From the NCBI RefSeq assembly GCF_036323735.1, contig NC_086021.1, positions 156,706,476 to 156,770,475 of the forward strand: a stretch of 64,000 nt of DNA, read 5' to 3'. Made by a program: the position numbers and the translations under genes. Below the pieces are notes generated by a model, which was not told the origin of the DNA, made no database searches, and saw only the letters and a program-made list of their open reading frames with translations. This DNA is from Rattus norvegicus. Its lineage: Eukaryota > Chordata > Mammalia > Rodentia > Muridae. Of the stretch, positions 1 through 12,528 are shown piece by piece (positions within the stretch are counted from its first letter, which is position 1; each line of letters starts with the position of its first letter).

Positions 1-254
1 ATGTCTGCAGTGGACAGATTCAAGTTCAATGCACTTCAGAATTTGGTCCATAAAAGAAGAGTAGAAATAGAATCTGTTTTAAAAGCTACTGTGATTTTTA
101 GGGCACATGTGACACATGTACTAAGAAGTCACCTGCTGTTGGTGCTATAGGGGAATCACCATTGTGTCTCTATTCCTCAACTACTAGGGCAGCAAAATAA
201 ACAGATAGACAAGGAAGTAAAAATCAAGATGAAAAGAGAAAGAAAAGCATCTAA

Positions 255-350
255 GTATCTTTTTTTATTCATTTACTAATTTATTTACATCCCAAATGCT
301 GCTCCCCGTCCCAGTCCTTCACAGACTCCCCTCCACTTCTCCTCTCTTTA
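255..350 (-). mobile_element. Short LINE-1 3' UTR-like fragment
   Basis: A T-rich run leading into ATTTACATCCCAAATGCTGC and a C-rich stretch has the pattern of the rodent LINE-1 3' UTR in antisense. It is short and diverged. Confidence 0.35.
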
Positions 351-1040
351 ACATCAAATTTTACTTAGTTACACTGGTTATTAAAGAATGGCCTGTTTAA
401 GGTATTTCTCTGAAGATTACATGGTAGCCCAGTGTCTCAAATGTACCCACATGCTATACAGAGCTAGAGGCAGTAAGCAAGGAAGAACAGGGAATTACAT
501 ATAAAAAGACACGTAATTCTTCATAATTGTAATTATAAAAATAATTTGCATTGTCACCAAAGGAAAGACAATGTATTGGGAGACCTTAAAATCATGGAAA
601 TGATCTCTAGGACAACAGAGGGCAGAATTCAAAAGACCAGAACTCCAAACCTCTGCTGTTTGCTTAGTAAACATTACAGTCTGTATGGGATCTGCTGGCA
701 CCACATGGAATATTCCCAATCTCACAAGGTTTTGATTTCACCTATTAGCTTTCTCCCAGCTGCAAAATCACCAGGATACTTCAAAAATAAAGAGTGGCTA
801 TTTTGTTGAAATTGTCCATTGATGTTTAGATTTTTTTAGAACTTGCGTGAGAATCATTTTGGGGTCCTGATTTATGATTGAGAATGTGCCATATTCTGAT
901 AGTATATATCTTGCAGCTATTCTGTAAAATCTAGCAACATCCTGTCAGTTGGGTTATAATAATTGTTTAATTTCAAAATTGCTTTGTTGACTTTCTTTGT
1001 CTATATCATTAGCCAAATTTCTTTTTTTCCCTTTTTAAAA
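351..1040. other. Unassigned intergenic sequence
   Basis: AT-rich sequence with no exon, splice pattern or repeat that I can name. The 1-254 stretch before it is equally featureless. Confidence 0.4.
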
Positions 1041-2105
1041 AAAGTTATTCTTGTCTCATATAATACATCCCAACTGAAGCCTTCCCTGCTTCTCTCCAAG
1101 TTCCCCTCCACCTCCCTTCTCCCCAGATCCACTGCTCCCTTCAGAAAAAAGCAGGCCTCCTAGTGAAATTAACCCAACTTTTCATGACAAGATCATGAGA
1201 CTAAGCATACACCCTTATATAGAGGCTTCATGAGGCAACCCAGCAAAAGAAAAGAAAGACCAGGAACAGGAAAAGAGAGATACCCTCATTCTCATTGTTA
1301 GGAGTCTTAACAAAAATCTCCAGACTAAACAACAGCATGTATGCAGAGGGCCTAGCCCAGACCCATGCAGGCTTCATGATTATCGCTTTCTTCGCCATGT
1401 TCTCATGGTATCCACAACCTGTCTCGCCCCTACAATCTTTCCCCCCTTCTTCTGCAGGGTTCCCTGAGGTCTACCTAATGTTTGGCTGTGGGTCTCTGTT
1501 CTCATCAACTGCTAGAGGAAGCCTCTCTGATGATGATGGGCTGAGCACAGATCCCAATAGAACAGTAGCAAAGCGTTAGGAATCATTTCATTGACTTTTT
1601 CCCTTGTGTTTGGTTCAACCACAGGTCACTGAGCCTTCCAGCTTACAGATCCTGGCTATCTAGGAAGTGTCAGGCATGGACTCCCTCTCATGGCATGGGC
1701 CTCAAGTTAGACCAGTTATTGGTTGTCCATTCCCACACGTTCTGAGACACAATTGGACCAGCATATCTTACAGGCAGGTCAGGTTGTGGGTCACAGGCTT
1801 TGTGGCTGCTGGAAGACTATCCTGACTACAGAAGATGGATGATTCAGGCCAAGTGATGAGAGTTAAGACTGACCAGTGGGAAGGTTCTGTGGGAACCTCA
1901 AGCACAGGATTTTCATGTGTTCAGGTCTCAAATACCTCAAAAGCCAGGCCAAAATTAGCTCATAAGGTGTGAGATAAGGTCTCAATTCTTTTTCTAGCTT
2001 CCTGATTTTTGACCAAGTTCCTCAACACCCAGAACTTTCCGACATCTTTCAGGAGCATCATATATGCTTGGCCCAGGTAGGGAAGCTGGGGCTTGGGAAA
2101 GGGGT
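1040..2105 (-). mobile_element. Old Lx-like LINE-1 3' region
   Basis: Contains antisense phrases typical of old rodent LINE-1 tails: TACATCCCAACTGAAGCC, TTTGGCTGTGGGTCTCTG, and a stretch on shared wording with 16020-16985 (for example GGTTGTCCATTCC and ACAGGCAGGTCAG). Diverged and without an open frame. The right end is not sharp. Confidence 0.6.
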
Positions 2106-4030
2106 ATAGTGAACAGCTCTAGTTCTGGGGTACTGAACAGCTTCTAGTGCCCTTCAGGTGAGGGTGGGGTTCTGAGTCTGAGTTACAGCTATCTGTGTAT
2201 ACTTGCATCCATGAGTTAATGATGCAATTGGGCAAGGTGATGGGGACAGATGGCAGAGTGGGCAGGAAAAAAATCTTGGTTTCTGCTACATCCTCCCATT
2301 GCAACAGGAGTCCTTGTCCTATTCAAAGTTGAAATGTTTGTTCTGTAGTCATTTTTATTCTTGAGGTGACATAGTGGTTTTTGTTTTGTTTTGTTTTTGT
2401 TTCATTTTGTTTTACAATGCACAAGTAGGGCAAGGTCAAGGGCAAAACTGAGACTTGTAAAGATTCTGGCCAAAGAACAGAAGATTCTGGCCAAAGAACA
2501 GAAGATTCTGGCTAAAGAACAGAAGATTCTGGCTGGATGATGGGAAGTGTACTGACCAATGTGTTCCACAGTTGAATATCTACAGCATATGCCCTTGTAT
2601 CATTCTTACCAGGAATGCAAATCTGAGGCAGGTGTCAGAAAGGTGGTCACTGGAGGGAAATCATGCAGATACTCTTTTCTTTTCACAGCCCTCTTCTCTC
2701 CCCATACAGTGGCAGTGGCAGATACATTCCCTCCCTAGATTTTCTGACAGGTAGATTTACTTCATCATGGACAGAACCAGTACACCTTGTTTTTACAACC
2801 ATGCTTGCCCTCCTGGCCAAAAACTTCAGGTCTCTCACAGAAGTCAGTGAACATAGATTACTACATACTTGCTGATGTTAAACAGGGCCCTCAGCAGACA
2901 GATTGGAGGGGCTCTACACATCCACTTGCAGCCTCATTTTGTTGGTAAAAAATGGGTGGATAGCATTTTTTTGCAGATCAGTACATTGTCCTGTAGAGCT
3001 AAGGTGAGCAAATTGACCTTATGGGGTGAGCTTCACCCTTAAGAGATGATCCAATCTGCAGGTCAGAGAATGCTCTGAAGTCCTAGAGCATGGATCCCTC
3101 CTGACCCTCTTGCCTCTTTCCAGTGAAGGAAATTCATGATAAAACGAACATTTCTAAGGATTTTTCTCAACTCAGCAATACCTGCAGCAAGATTTTGGGT
3201 CTATCTAGAAGAACAAATGAACTAGAGTTCATTCATGCACCACATACAGATGTTTATGTATACGGTAGACCCCACGTCAAATGGTCGTCTCTTTATTGAC
3301 TTTAATGAAGCTGAAAATTTTCTCCTGTTTAGTGATAATAGCTTTTCAGAACCTTGTAACACCACACACTCATTGTTCTCATGTTTGTACTGATGCTGGC
3401 CCTGTTCTTGTGCATACTCAATAATGGGAGTGAATGACTGCCACTGGTTTCTGCATTTAGTAGGTTTCTGCATTTCAGAGCCTCCCATTTGTTAAAAGGA
3501 AATTTAGGTAAAATGGCCTGCGTTGTGACACTGACAGTCACCTCACACATCTGATTGCCTCATCATTGACATGTACCAAGAGGCTACATGGGTAATGGAC
3601 TGACAAACCCCGGGTTTTTTAGAATGTTCACACAACAATGAGATCACCTAAAGATAGAGTTCTGAGAATTTGCCCCATTGTTAAGATGGGTTCTATGATT
3701 GTATTCTGTGTCCAGATGGGTTTATAAATCATATAATCTAGTCTGCTCTATAGAGCTGGTTGAGAAGAATGGCAGCTTGCTGATCTAGAGCCCTAGTTTC
3801 TGTCATCAGAGGGGATTGACCTATGTGGAGAGGTAGACATAAATAGCAATGACCTATGTCAGGAGCTTTAACATTTGCAAAGGAGAAAATTCCCCATAGT
3901 GCCCTGCTAAGAAGAAAAGATAGGTCTTGTTTTCATCCATCTCTTCACATTTTATATAAAAATGGAAATGTTTCAGTTGCTCATGTAAAGAAATGGAAGG
4001 GTTGGAGACAAAGAGAAATTAAGAAAAAAG
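2106..4030. other. Unassigned intergenic sequence with a minisatellite
   Basis: Apart from a T-rich run near 2375-2410 and the 21-bp tandem repeat at 2460-2535, nothing was recognised. Open frames here are short and show no family likeness. Confidence 0.4.
2460..2535 (+). repeat. 21-bp tandem repeat, 3.6 copies
   Basis: The unit AAGATTCTGGCCAAAGAACAG is repeated at 2460, 2481 and 2502, with a partial fourth copy at 2523-2535. The units differ only at a C/T position, so the array looks young. Confidence 0.9.
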
Positions 4031-4245
4031 AGTTAGGTGGGGTGGCACACATCCTTCAATCCCAGCATTTGGGAGGCAGAGGCAGGTGGGTTTCTAAGTT
4101 TGATGTTAGCTTAATTTACAGAGAAAGAGATTTATGGGATAACCAGAGCTACACAGAAACCCTGTTTTTAAAAATAAAAATAAAAGTACAAAAGAAGAAA
4201 GAAAGAGAAACAAAACAAAACAAAACAAAACAGAAACAGAACGAT
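4031..4245 (+). mobile_element. B1 SINE with A-rich/(AAAAC)n tail
   Basis: Diverged B1: GGTGGCACACATCCTTCAAT, CCCAGCATTTGGGAGGCAGA and GAGCTACACAGAAACCCTG in order. An A-rich tail with AAAAC units follows. Confidence 0.8.
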
Positions 4246-4394
4246 GACAAAAACATAGGAAAGACCAGGGCCCAGACTCCACCTTAGACTCCACCACACT
4301 ACTGACTCACCATTTCTACATCGTTCCCCTTTGACAGGGTTTAACATTGGTGATGCTGTTTTGTCTCAGCCTATGAAGACCAGGTACTTACAGA

Positions 4395-4895
4395 TCCCTG
4401 TTTTATATTAACTTGACACAAGATAGAGTCATAGAAATGGAAGACTCTCAATTGAGAAAATGCTTCTATGAGATCTGACTGTAGAGCACTTTCTTGATTA
4501 GTGATTGGTGGGGGAGGGGCCAGGCCATTGTGGGGGTTGCCATCCCTGGGCTGGTGGTCCTGAGTTCTATAAGAAAGTGGGCTGATACTTGGCAGGGGAG
4601 ATACCATGATCACGAAGGTGGTTTTCCCAGGGCGAGGCTTATCCATTGCACTCTGAATGTGCTGACCCCTGCCATTTCCCCAAATGCGGGAAACTCGACT
4701 GCATAATTTGTGGTAGTGGGGGACTGCAAGTCATGTGAAGCAAGCCACTAAGTAGCAACCCTCTATGGCCTCTGCATCAGCTCCTGCCTCCAGGTTCTAG
4801 CCCTGCTTGAGTTCCTGTCTTGACTTGTTTCAATAATAAACAGGTTGCTTTTGGTCTTGGTGTTTCATTACAGCAGTAGAAACCCTAACTCAGGG
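4395..4895 (-). mobile_element. Dispersed rodent repeat (TTAGTTAGGGTTTC-end family)
   Basis: Reads from ATTAACTTGACACAAGATAGAG through GGGGCCAGGCCATTGTGGG to a right end GTAGAAACCCTAACTCAGG. Close relatives are at 12110-12528 (same direction) and 39967-40253 (opposite). I cannot recall the Repbase name. Confidence 0.65.
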
Positions 4896-5381
4896 TTTTA
4901 ATTTCTCTGATGCTTTTGAAACACATCTCTCTCGGGAAGACAAAACCAATTGTCTTTCCGATTCAAAACTTTGCACTGGGTTGTATAAGACAGCATGCTT
5001 CCATGCCCCTTTTTGTTGGATGGGATGCCAATCATGGCCTGACCAACTAACCTAAAGCTTAACCCTATCCTGTTCCCTATAAAATTCACTAGGCTGTACT
5101 CTCTTCCCAGTTTGAACGCAGCTGGGAAATTTTAATAAAAGCATTCAACTGTAGAGGGATTTTAATCCAGCAACATGGCTACTCTGGCTGAAATACAGAT
5201 GAGCCCTTAGTACATACCTCTAATCCCAAACAGTGAGGTAAAGTTAATTTGTAGAAGGAAGCACCTATGTTTGAAAGTAATATCTAATTGAGAGGCAGAC
5301 AAAGTGATGAATCATAAAAAGATTCGACTGAATATGATATGAACAACTCTCACCAGAACAGCAAGAAAACAGAGGCTACTT
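4896..5381. other. Unassigned intergenic sequence
   Basis: No gene or named repeat seen between the dispersed repeat and the polypurine tract. Confidence 0.4.
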
Positions 5382-5466
5382 AAGAGAGGAGGAGGAGGAG
5401 GAGGAGGAGGAGGAGGAAGAGGAGGAGGAGGAGGAGGAGAGAGGGAGGGAGGGAGGGAAGGAGGGA

Positions 5467-5527
<61 letters not shown>
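5382..5527 (+). repeat. 146-bp uninterrupted polypurine tract: (GGA)n, (GGGA)n, (GA)n
   Basis: Every base from 5382 to 5527 is A or G: first GGA triplets, then GGGA/GGAA units, then about 29 GA units. It is bounded by T at 5381 and C at 5528. Confidence 0.95.
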
Positions 5528-5531
<4 letters not shown>

Positions 5532-5539
5532 GTTTTATC

Positions 5540-5935
5540 AGGATAGTTGTACAGAGACAGGTTGCAGAGAGAGAACAAGTTAGATACAGGGGAATGAGCC
5601 AGAGAATGAGAAGTCAGAAGATTAGAACACAGTGCTTAAAGTTAGTATGAGGCCAAGCAGAAGTCAGAAGCTGAAAGAAGCCAGTTTGAATCCGTCAGCA
5701 TGGAGTGGAATTTTGAGCCGGAAGAGCTGAGTTGCCCAGCCAGCCAGAGTTAAAAAAGCCAGAAAGGGTGAACTTAGTCAGCAGTAAGTCTCAGATGCTG
5801 AAAACGCTGTAGACCTAAATAAGATTGTACACAGACTAGAAGCTTCCAGGGCTAGGCCTAGGTTAGCAGACAGTGGCAGTAAGCCTCCGAGATGACGATT
5901 ACACCAGAGGAATAAAAGTTATATTTACAGCCACT
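5540..5935 (+). repeat. Possible unclassified interspersed repeat
   Basis: The stretch ending GGAATAAAAGTTATATTTAC looks like a familiar rodent medium-copy repeat with its own AATAAA, possibly LTR-derived. I could not name a family, and the call rests on general recognition. Confidence 0.3.
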
Positions 5936-6129
5936 ATTTACTTTCTCCTGCTGTATTTTCTTTAACTCTTTTTGATGCATTAAGAAACATTGACTACCAA
6001 TTCCTCACAGTATGTTTTGACCCTTCATCTAAACCCTATGTGGTAATTCAAACTTGCTGACTCAGCTGGTGAGGGTATTGGCTTTTACTTTGTGAACATT
6101 GCTGTTGGTTCCTGCTGCAGCCCACTCTT

Positions 6130-7513
6130 TTTTTTTTTTAATTCTGGGTTATGAATTTATTTATTTTTTCCTTTTTTTCTTTATTAACTTGAGTATTTCT
6201 TATTTACATTTCGAATGTTATTCCCTTTCCCGGTTTCTGGGCCAACATCCCCTTAACCCCTCCTATATGGGTGTTCCCCTCCCCATCCTCCCCCCGAACA
6301 ACCTCGTTCACTGGGGGTTCAGTCTTAGCAGGACCCAGGGCTTCCCCTTCCACTGGTGCTCTTACTAGGCTATTCATTGCTACCTATGAGGTTGGAGCCC
6401 AGGGTCAGTCCATGTATAGTCTTTGGGTAGTGGCTTAGTCCCTCGAAGCTCTAGTTGGTTGGCATTGTTGTTCATATGGGGTCTCGAGGCCCTTCAAGCT
6501 CTTCCAATCCTTTCTCTGATTCCTTCAACGGGGGTCCCGTTCTCAGTTCAGTGGTTTGCTGCTGGCATTCGCCTATGTATTTGCTGTATTCTGGCTGTGT
6601 CTCTCAGGAAAGATCTACATCCAATACCTGTCGGTCTGCACTTCTTTGCTTCATCCATCTTGTCTAATTGGGTGGCTGTATATGTATGGGCCACCTGTGG
6701 GGCAGGCTCTGAATGGGTGTTCCTTCTGCCTCTGTTTTAATCTTTGCCTCCCTATTCCCTGCCAAGAGTATTCTTGTTCCCCTTTTAAAGAAGGAGTGAA
6801 GCATTCACATTTTGATCATCCGTCTTGAGTTTTATGTGTTCTAGGCATCTAGGGTAATTCAAGCATTTGGGCTAATAGCCACTTATCAGTGAGTGCATAC
6901 CATGTGTGTTTTTTTGTGATTGGGTTACTCACTCAGGATGATATTTTCCAATTCCATCCATTTGCCTATGAATTTCATAAAGTCATTGTTTTTGATAGTT
7001 GAGTAATATTCCATTGTGTAGATGTACCACATTTTCTGTATCCATTCCTCTGTTGAAGGGCATCTGGGTACTTTCCAGCTTCTGGCTATTATAAGGCTGC
7101 TATGAACATAGTGGAGCATGTGTCTTTTTTATATGTTGGGGCATCTTTTGGGTATATGCCCAAGAGAGGTATAGCTGGGTCCTCAGGTAGTTCAATGTCC
7201 AATTTTCTGAGGAACCTCCAGACTGATTTCCAGAATGGTTGTACCAGTCTGCAATCCCACCAACAATGGAGGAGTGTTCCTCTTTCTCCACATCCTTGCC
7301 AGCATTTGCTGTCACCTGAGTTTTTGATCTTAGCCATTCTCACTGGTGTGAGGTGAAATCTCAGGGTTGTTTTGATTTGTATTTCCCTTATGACTAAAGA
7401 TGTTGAACATTTCTTTAGGTGTTTCTCAGCCATTCGGCATTCCTCAGCTGTGAATTCTTTGTTTAGTTCTGAACCCCATTTTTAATAGGATTATTTGTCT
7501 CCCTGCGGTCTAA
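6130..7513 (-). mobile_element. LINE-1 copy A, 5'-truncated
   Basis: Antisense LINE-1: poly-T start, 3' UTR from TTAACTTGAGTATTTC, then the end of ORF2, breaking off at CTAAC 7513. It is flanked by an imperfect target-site duplication, CAGCCCACTCTT (6118-6129) and CAGCCCATTCTT (7514-7525). About 1.4 kb of a roughly 6-7 kb element remains. Confidence 0.92.
6925..7513 (-). pseudogene. LINE-1 copy A ORF2 C-terminal fragment
   Basis: Codes the C-terminal part of LINE-1 ORF2p, including the cysteine-rich region (KCWQGCGERGTLLHCWW) and the KMWYIYTMEYYS end piece, but in two frames (7433-7089, then 7119-6925). A frameshift near 7100 and the 5' truncation make it non-coding. Confidence 0.85.
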
Positions 7514-7525
7514 CAGCCCATTCTT

Positions 7526-7772
7526 GATTTTCTTGCTAGAGACCATGCAGGAAGGCAACCCTTTACTTACAAAGTCAGCAGTGAAACACCCTGATCTCTC
7601 TGGGTTTTGTTTTCCTCTATTTATTGGTATATTTCCTCTTACTTTCTTTCATACCATTATTTTTCTCTCATAAGTACTTTTGTGTTTATACCAGACAGTC
7701 TTCCCCATTTAAAGATCTTTAAAACACAATAATTAAAGGAGTAGAAAGAACCATAATGGTGCCTGGGGTAGA
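7526..7772. other. Unassigned intergenic sequence
   Basis: Nothing recognised between LINE-1 copy A and the B3 SINE. Confidence 0.4.
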
Positions 7773-7997
7773 GACATGATTCTGAGGTTAAGAGCATTTC
7801 CTGCTTTTCCAGTGGACCAGGGTTCAATTCCTGGCACCTGTGTGGCAGCTGACAACTGCATGTAACTCCAGTTTTAGGGAATCTGATGTTCTCTATTGGC
7901 CTTGGAGGCACCAGTCATACACATGGTATACATTCATACATGTAGGCAAGACACCCATGTGCATAAAACAAAATTAAAATTCAATAAAAACTATAAT
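7773..7997 (+). mobile_element. B3/B2-class SINE
   Basis: TTAAGAGCATTTCCTGCTTTTCCAG, then GGGTTCAATTCCTGGCACC and TAACTCCAGTTTTAGGGAATCTG match the B3 layout (tRNA-derived head, B-box GGTTCAATTCC), followed by an A-rich tail with AATAAA. Confidence 0.75.
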
Positions 7998-10255
7998 GTA
8001 GAATTTCCAGTTCATTAGAGGAGGGAAATGATCAATTCTAAGAACACCACTCCTGGAACAGAAAGTACAAAGGAACAATTATAATTAGCTCTGAATTAAT
8101 TAAAAGAACAGTGATCACAAAGATATGAATGGGATAAATTTCCCTATGAAAAAACAGGAACCAAGGTCCAATAATATAAATTTGATAAAAGATAACTTAG
8201 AAACAAAATGACCAAGGGATATGTGTGAAGAGTTGGGCAAAAATAAGTCCTATTCTGGAATGGGTCAGAAAATATAACCACACAAGAAAGATGTGGAATA
8301 ATTCTTAAAAAAAGAGATATTAAAGTATTTTTAGGTGTGTTGTCGATGATCTGGAAAAGCCAAGAGATTCCTGTGGAAAGGGTTAGTTAGGGAGTTTCCT
8401 GTAAGTCACCAGAACTGTAAGTGCCACCACCTTCCCTCCCCTGGCTAGTCCCTGACATTGTATTTAGAACAGGGCCATAGAGACAGAAAACTCCAGCAAA
8501 CACATATACTACTGCATAAGCTGCTGTTTAATGTATAAAACATGGTTCATTTAGGACATGTAAGAATTATGTTCCTGAATGCATTTCAAAGTATATTAGT
8601 GCCTTAAAATAGTAAACGTTGGCAGAACTGCCAGATGACAAGGACACATCTCAAGGATTTCAGTATTATCTCACACAACTGTCATTGCTTAGTGACAACT
8701 TGAGCACCCGAGTCAGAACGAATGAGAGGAGGAAATGGTTCACAGTGGCATACTCTCCTTAGGGTCACTTGCGGAGACCTCAGTAGATTTCAAATTCAGA
8801 GACCAATTCCTTAGAGCCCATAACTGGAAAATGATGGTTCCTGGAAAATGCTACTTGGCAGGGGGAGATGAAAGGAAATGCAGGTAGAATAATGCTCAGC
8901 CACCAGAGTGCATCCGGAAAAGAGAACATTCAGAGCCTCAGAAGTACAGGTGTGGGAGGCATAGGTAGAGGTCCCAGCAGGCAGGTCCCTTTGTTCTTCT
9001 CCTCAGGGAACGTGTGGGTCCCACCTGGCACCTTGTCACAGCTCAAAGCTAGCCTTTGATCCTACCACCTACCCACTTATATTTGTCTTCCTTTTTCTTC
9101 ACCTGTTTTCCTTCCTTCCTTCTAAAAGTTTTCTTATCTGCATCTTTCCCACCTTCCTTGGTTAGCTCTCATGTGATAATGAGATATATGCCAATCACTT
9201 TGTGTGTGTACAGTGACTTCACTTACTAAGTCAGAAGTTGAATTCATAGAAACTAGTCATGCTTTCACTTGTCTCTTTGGTTCACTCAGCCTTTGTTTCT
9301 CTTTTTATATCTGTTTCTCTCTCCCCATTCCTACCATGTACAAACTCTTTTTAAAAAGGTTTTATAGACAAAATTTATTAGCTTTGTAATATTAATCAAA
9401 TATTGACCAAATGAACTCTTTATCATGCTTGGAAATGACACTTGCAAAATTCATATGCTTAATGATTGATTTTTTTTGGAATTTCTTCTGGATGAGAAAT
9501 TAAGCATGTATGAGGACATGTGTACAAAAATGGTTATTGCATGTTAATAATGCAGGTGCCAGTGTTCAATTCTGGGGCATTACTCAGCCATCAGATATAG
9601 CCAAGCTTAAATGATGGGGAAGGGCAAATAATACACTGATGAGAAATTACATAATAACTTCTGATATTCCTATGTGTTGATGGGATGTACAGTGGGACAG
9701 CAGGCTAGATGTTGATTGGTGAGATTAGTAGGATGAGGACAGTCTCAAGACAGATATCTTCATGGTGTCTAACACTTCACTTGCTCCATATCCAGTCCTT
9801 TATATTTTTAGCTCAAACCTGCTTCTCCTCCATTTCCCACTTCACCATAACCTTATGATTTCCTGGGGAATCACCTCTGACTCCAGACAAATAACTTTAG
9901 GAATGACTTCCTTTTATCTGTTTACACCCTCGCTAAGGTCACCTTCTCCCCCAAAATACAATATTCCCAAGGCCCAGCTCCAATCATTCTTGCCAAATTC
10001 AAAACATCACACATGGCTAAAAATTGGAAATCCTACCATGCCTCCAGCCCACTTATAATTACACATATTATTTTGGTTTTTAATATTTAGGCCACATGAT
10101 TGGCAAAGTCTGATTGATCTTGGAGAAGGAAGACACAAGGACAATAGACAAGATGGTGGCAAAGACTGAGTTGCCTTTCATCTTTATCCTGAAAAAAAAA
10201 GTGCCACATGGGGCTATTGATAGCTGATGAACCAAAGGGGAGGTTTAATTCCAAT
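7998..10255. other. Unassigned intergenic sequence
   Basis: About 2.2 kb with no recognised exon or named repeat. A 63-codon open frame at 8868-9059 has no visible family features. Confidence 0.4.
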
Positions 10256-10260
10256 TTCAG

Positions 10261-10360
10261 AACTGGATGTTGTAGATCACACTTGTAGCTCCCACACTTG
10301 GGGGGCTGAGGCAGGAGGGTCATGAGGTCAAGGTCTGCCTGGGCTACATAATGTGTGTGT
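10261..10360 (+). mobile_element. B1-like SINE fragment
   Basis: GGGGGGCTGAGGCAGGAGGGTCATGAGGTC and GCCTGGGCTACATA have the central B1/B4 pattern in plus orientation, followed by a TGTG/TCTGTC tail. Confidence 0.65.
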
Positions 10361-11255
10361 CTGTCTGTCCATCTATCCATCCACCAAAACAGTCAAAAGA
10401 AGTGAGAAGAATGAAGAACTACTGTGTTGACTGAACCCTTGTCATTGGCACTCAGGATCACATCCTATATGCATCCTGGGAAATGGAGCACCACAAAGTT
10501 GGGAGTGGAATTGGGAGTATTGGCTTATTATCACCATTAGGCGACTCTGCATTAGAATTCTACTGTGTAGTTCTGGGCCTTTCAGTAAAGCGATTCTTTT
10601 CCGGAAGAAATCCAATGTGATGTGAATAATGAGCTTTGAAACTGCAATTCCCACGCACTCTGTCCCTGATTCACCCTTCTCTCCAACTTTTCTGACCTGT
10701 TGTCTTTTTTATTCCCACACCCAGAGCTGCCTTGATAGCCAGTTTGTAATGCTCACATGTAGCACACCTGTTTCCTTTCAGTCCAAACACATATTTTACT
10801 TTATTCTTTTAGATTCTATTTCGTAAACATTACACATTTTCTTTGATTGTGACTGATTTGAGTTATACTTTCTCCTTTTTGCTATTGCACTGTGTTGCAG
10901 CATTTTTTTCTGACTGTGTATACATACAAATACTTCTGTGGGATACAGTAGTAGGTGCTAATGAATAAGTAATGTTTAAATGCTCAACCGAGATGGTGAC
11001 ATCACTGATTATTCACAAAGATGGCTGGAATTCCTCTTCTTCCAAGAGGCCTGAAGCTGATTTGTGAATCTAGCCTTGGATCATCTGGTGCTATCAAGGA
11101 TGCTTTGTTTCAATGTATCAGAAATTGTAACATTTTGTAGTTAGGGAATTTAAACTTTCACTGTTCTGAGGCTTACAACATTTTTTACCTATGTAGCATA
11201 GATATTTATGTATCTTTTCTATAAATTGTGTTTCTGATATTTGTCCAGATTTAAA
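10361..11255. other. Unassigned intergenic sequence
   Basis: No gene or named repeat recognised before the ATGT tract. Confidence 0.4.
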
Positions 11256-11260
11256 AAAAG

Positions 11261-11330
11261 ATGTATGTATGTATATATTCATGTATGTATGTATGTATGT
11301 ATGTATGTATGTATGTATGTATGAATGTAT
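11261..11330 (+). repeat. (ATGT)n microsatellite
   Basis: ATGT units over about 70 bp, with a TATATTC interruption, continuous with the tail side of the following antisense B2. Confidence 0.9.
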
Positions 11331-11484
11331 GAGTACTCTAACTGGCTTCAGACTTACCAGAAGAGGGCACCAGATACTATTACGGATGGTTGTGAGCCAC
11401 CATGTGGTTTCTGGGAATTGAACTCAGGACCTCTGGAAGAGCAGTCAGTGCTCTTAACTTCTGAGCCAACATATCTCTAGCCCC
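11331..11484 (-). mobile_element. B2 SINE, antisense
   Basis: CCAGAAGAGGGCACCAGAT, GGGAATTGAACTCAGGACCT and AAGAGCAGTCAGTGCTCTTAA are antisense B2, ending near CTCTAGCCCC. Confidence 0.9.
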
Positions 11485-12109
11485 TTGTCTAGTTTTCTAC
11501 CAAATAATTTATCTTTTTAAAAATGCCTGTAAAAATTTGTTTCAATTTGTTTGAGGACTTTATAATCCACACAATGTAGTTTGGCTAAATATACCCTTCT
11601 ATTCCTTCCCCTATAACTTCTCTCCTATTCCCTCTACCACATTTCCCTCCCAACTTCAACTTCATGTGCTCTCTCTCTCTCTCTTCTCCGTGTCTCTCTT
11701 TCTCCCCCCTCCTCCACCCAATACAGTGAGTCTACTTGCTGCTAACTATATGTGTATGGATACAAGGTCATGTACTGTAGTATGGTAGTCTTTAAGGGTC
11801 CATGTTTCTGAAGAAAATTGTCCTTCAGCAGCCATCAATTGCCAATATCTCTCTTAGAAGGAGTCTGGCTTTGTGAACCCTCCACAACACATGCTGGGAG
11901 TTTGGCCAGCTTGACCTTGTGTGTGTCTTGTCACAGTCTCTGTGAAACAGTGTCATCATGACTCGAAATTACCATACTTATTTACTTCCTCTTTCCAGTC
12001 ACTCCTAAGCTTTTGGAGTAGGGGTATAAATCAGATGTTTCATCTAGTCTGCGTACTCTACATTTTTTTATTTTCTGCATTTTCATCAGTTGTAGGTCTC
12101 TATTAGCCA
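11485..12109. other. Unassigned intergenic sequence
   Basis: A pyrimidine-rich stretch near 11600-11720 may be a worn LINE-1 3' UTR piece. Nothing else was recognised. Confidence 0.35.
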
Positions 12110-12528
12110 CTGGATGTGCTGGATGGCTTTAAACCTGACACAAGCTAAAGTCATCTGAGAGGAGGGAACCTCAATTAAGAAAATGTTTCTATAAGATGGA
12201 GCTGTAGACAGACCTATAAGGTATTTTCTTAATTAGTGATGGATGGAGAAGGGCCCAACCCATTGTGGGTGGTGCCATCCCTGGGTTGGTGATCCTGAGT
12301 TCTATAAGAAAGCAGGTTGAACAAGACATGGGGAGCAAGCCAGTAAGCACCACACCTCAGTGGCTTCTACATCAGCTCCTGTCCCCATGTTTCTGCCCAA
12401 CTTGAGTTCCAGTATTGATTTCCTTTGGTGATAAACAGTGATATGGAAGCCAAGTAAATTCTTTCCTCTTTCTCTTGCTTTTAGGCATGGTGTTTCATCA
12501 CAGTAATAGAATCCCTAACTAAGACAAT
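12110..12528 (-). mobile_element. Dispersed rodent repeat (TTAGTTAGGGTTTC-end family)
   Basis: Same family and direction as 4395-4895. It starts near AAACCTGACACAAGCTAAAG, contains GGGCCCAACCCATTGTGGG, and ends TAGAATCCCTAACTAAGACA. Confidence 0.7.

Noticed and set aside
2460..2535. CRISPR-like direct repeat
   Set aside because: The 21-bp units abut without spacers, and the DNA is mammalian.
5312..5578. Ser/Pro-rich minus-strand open frame
   Set aside because: It is a translation of the GGA/GA simple repeat.
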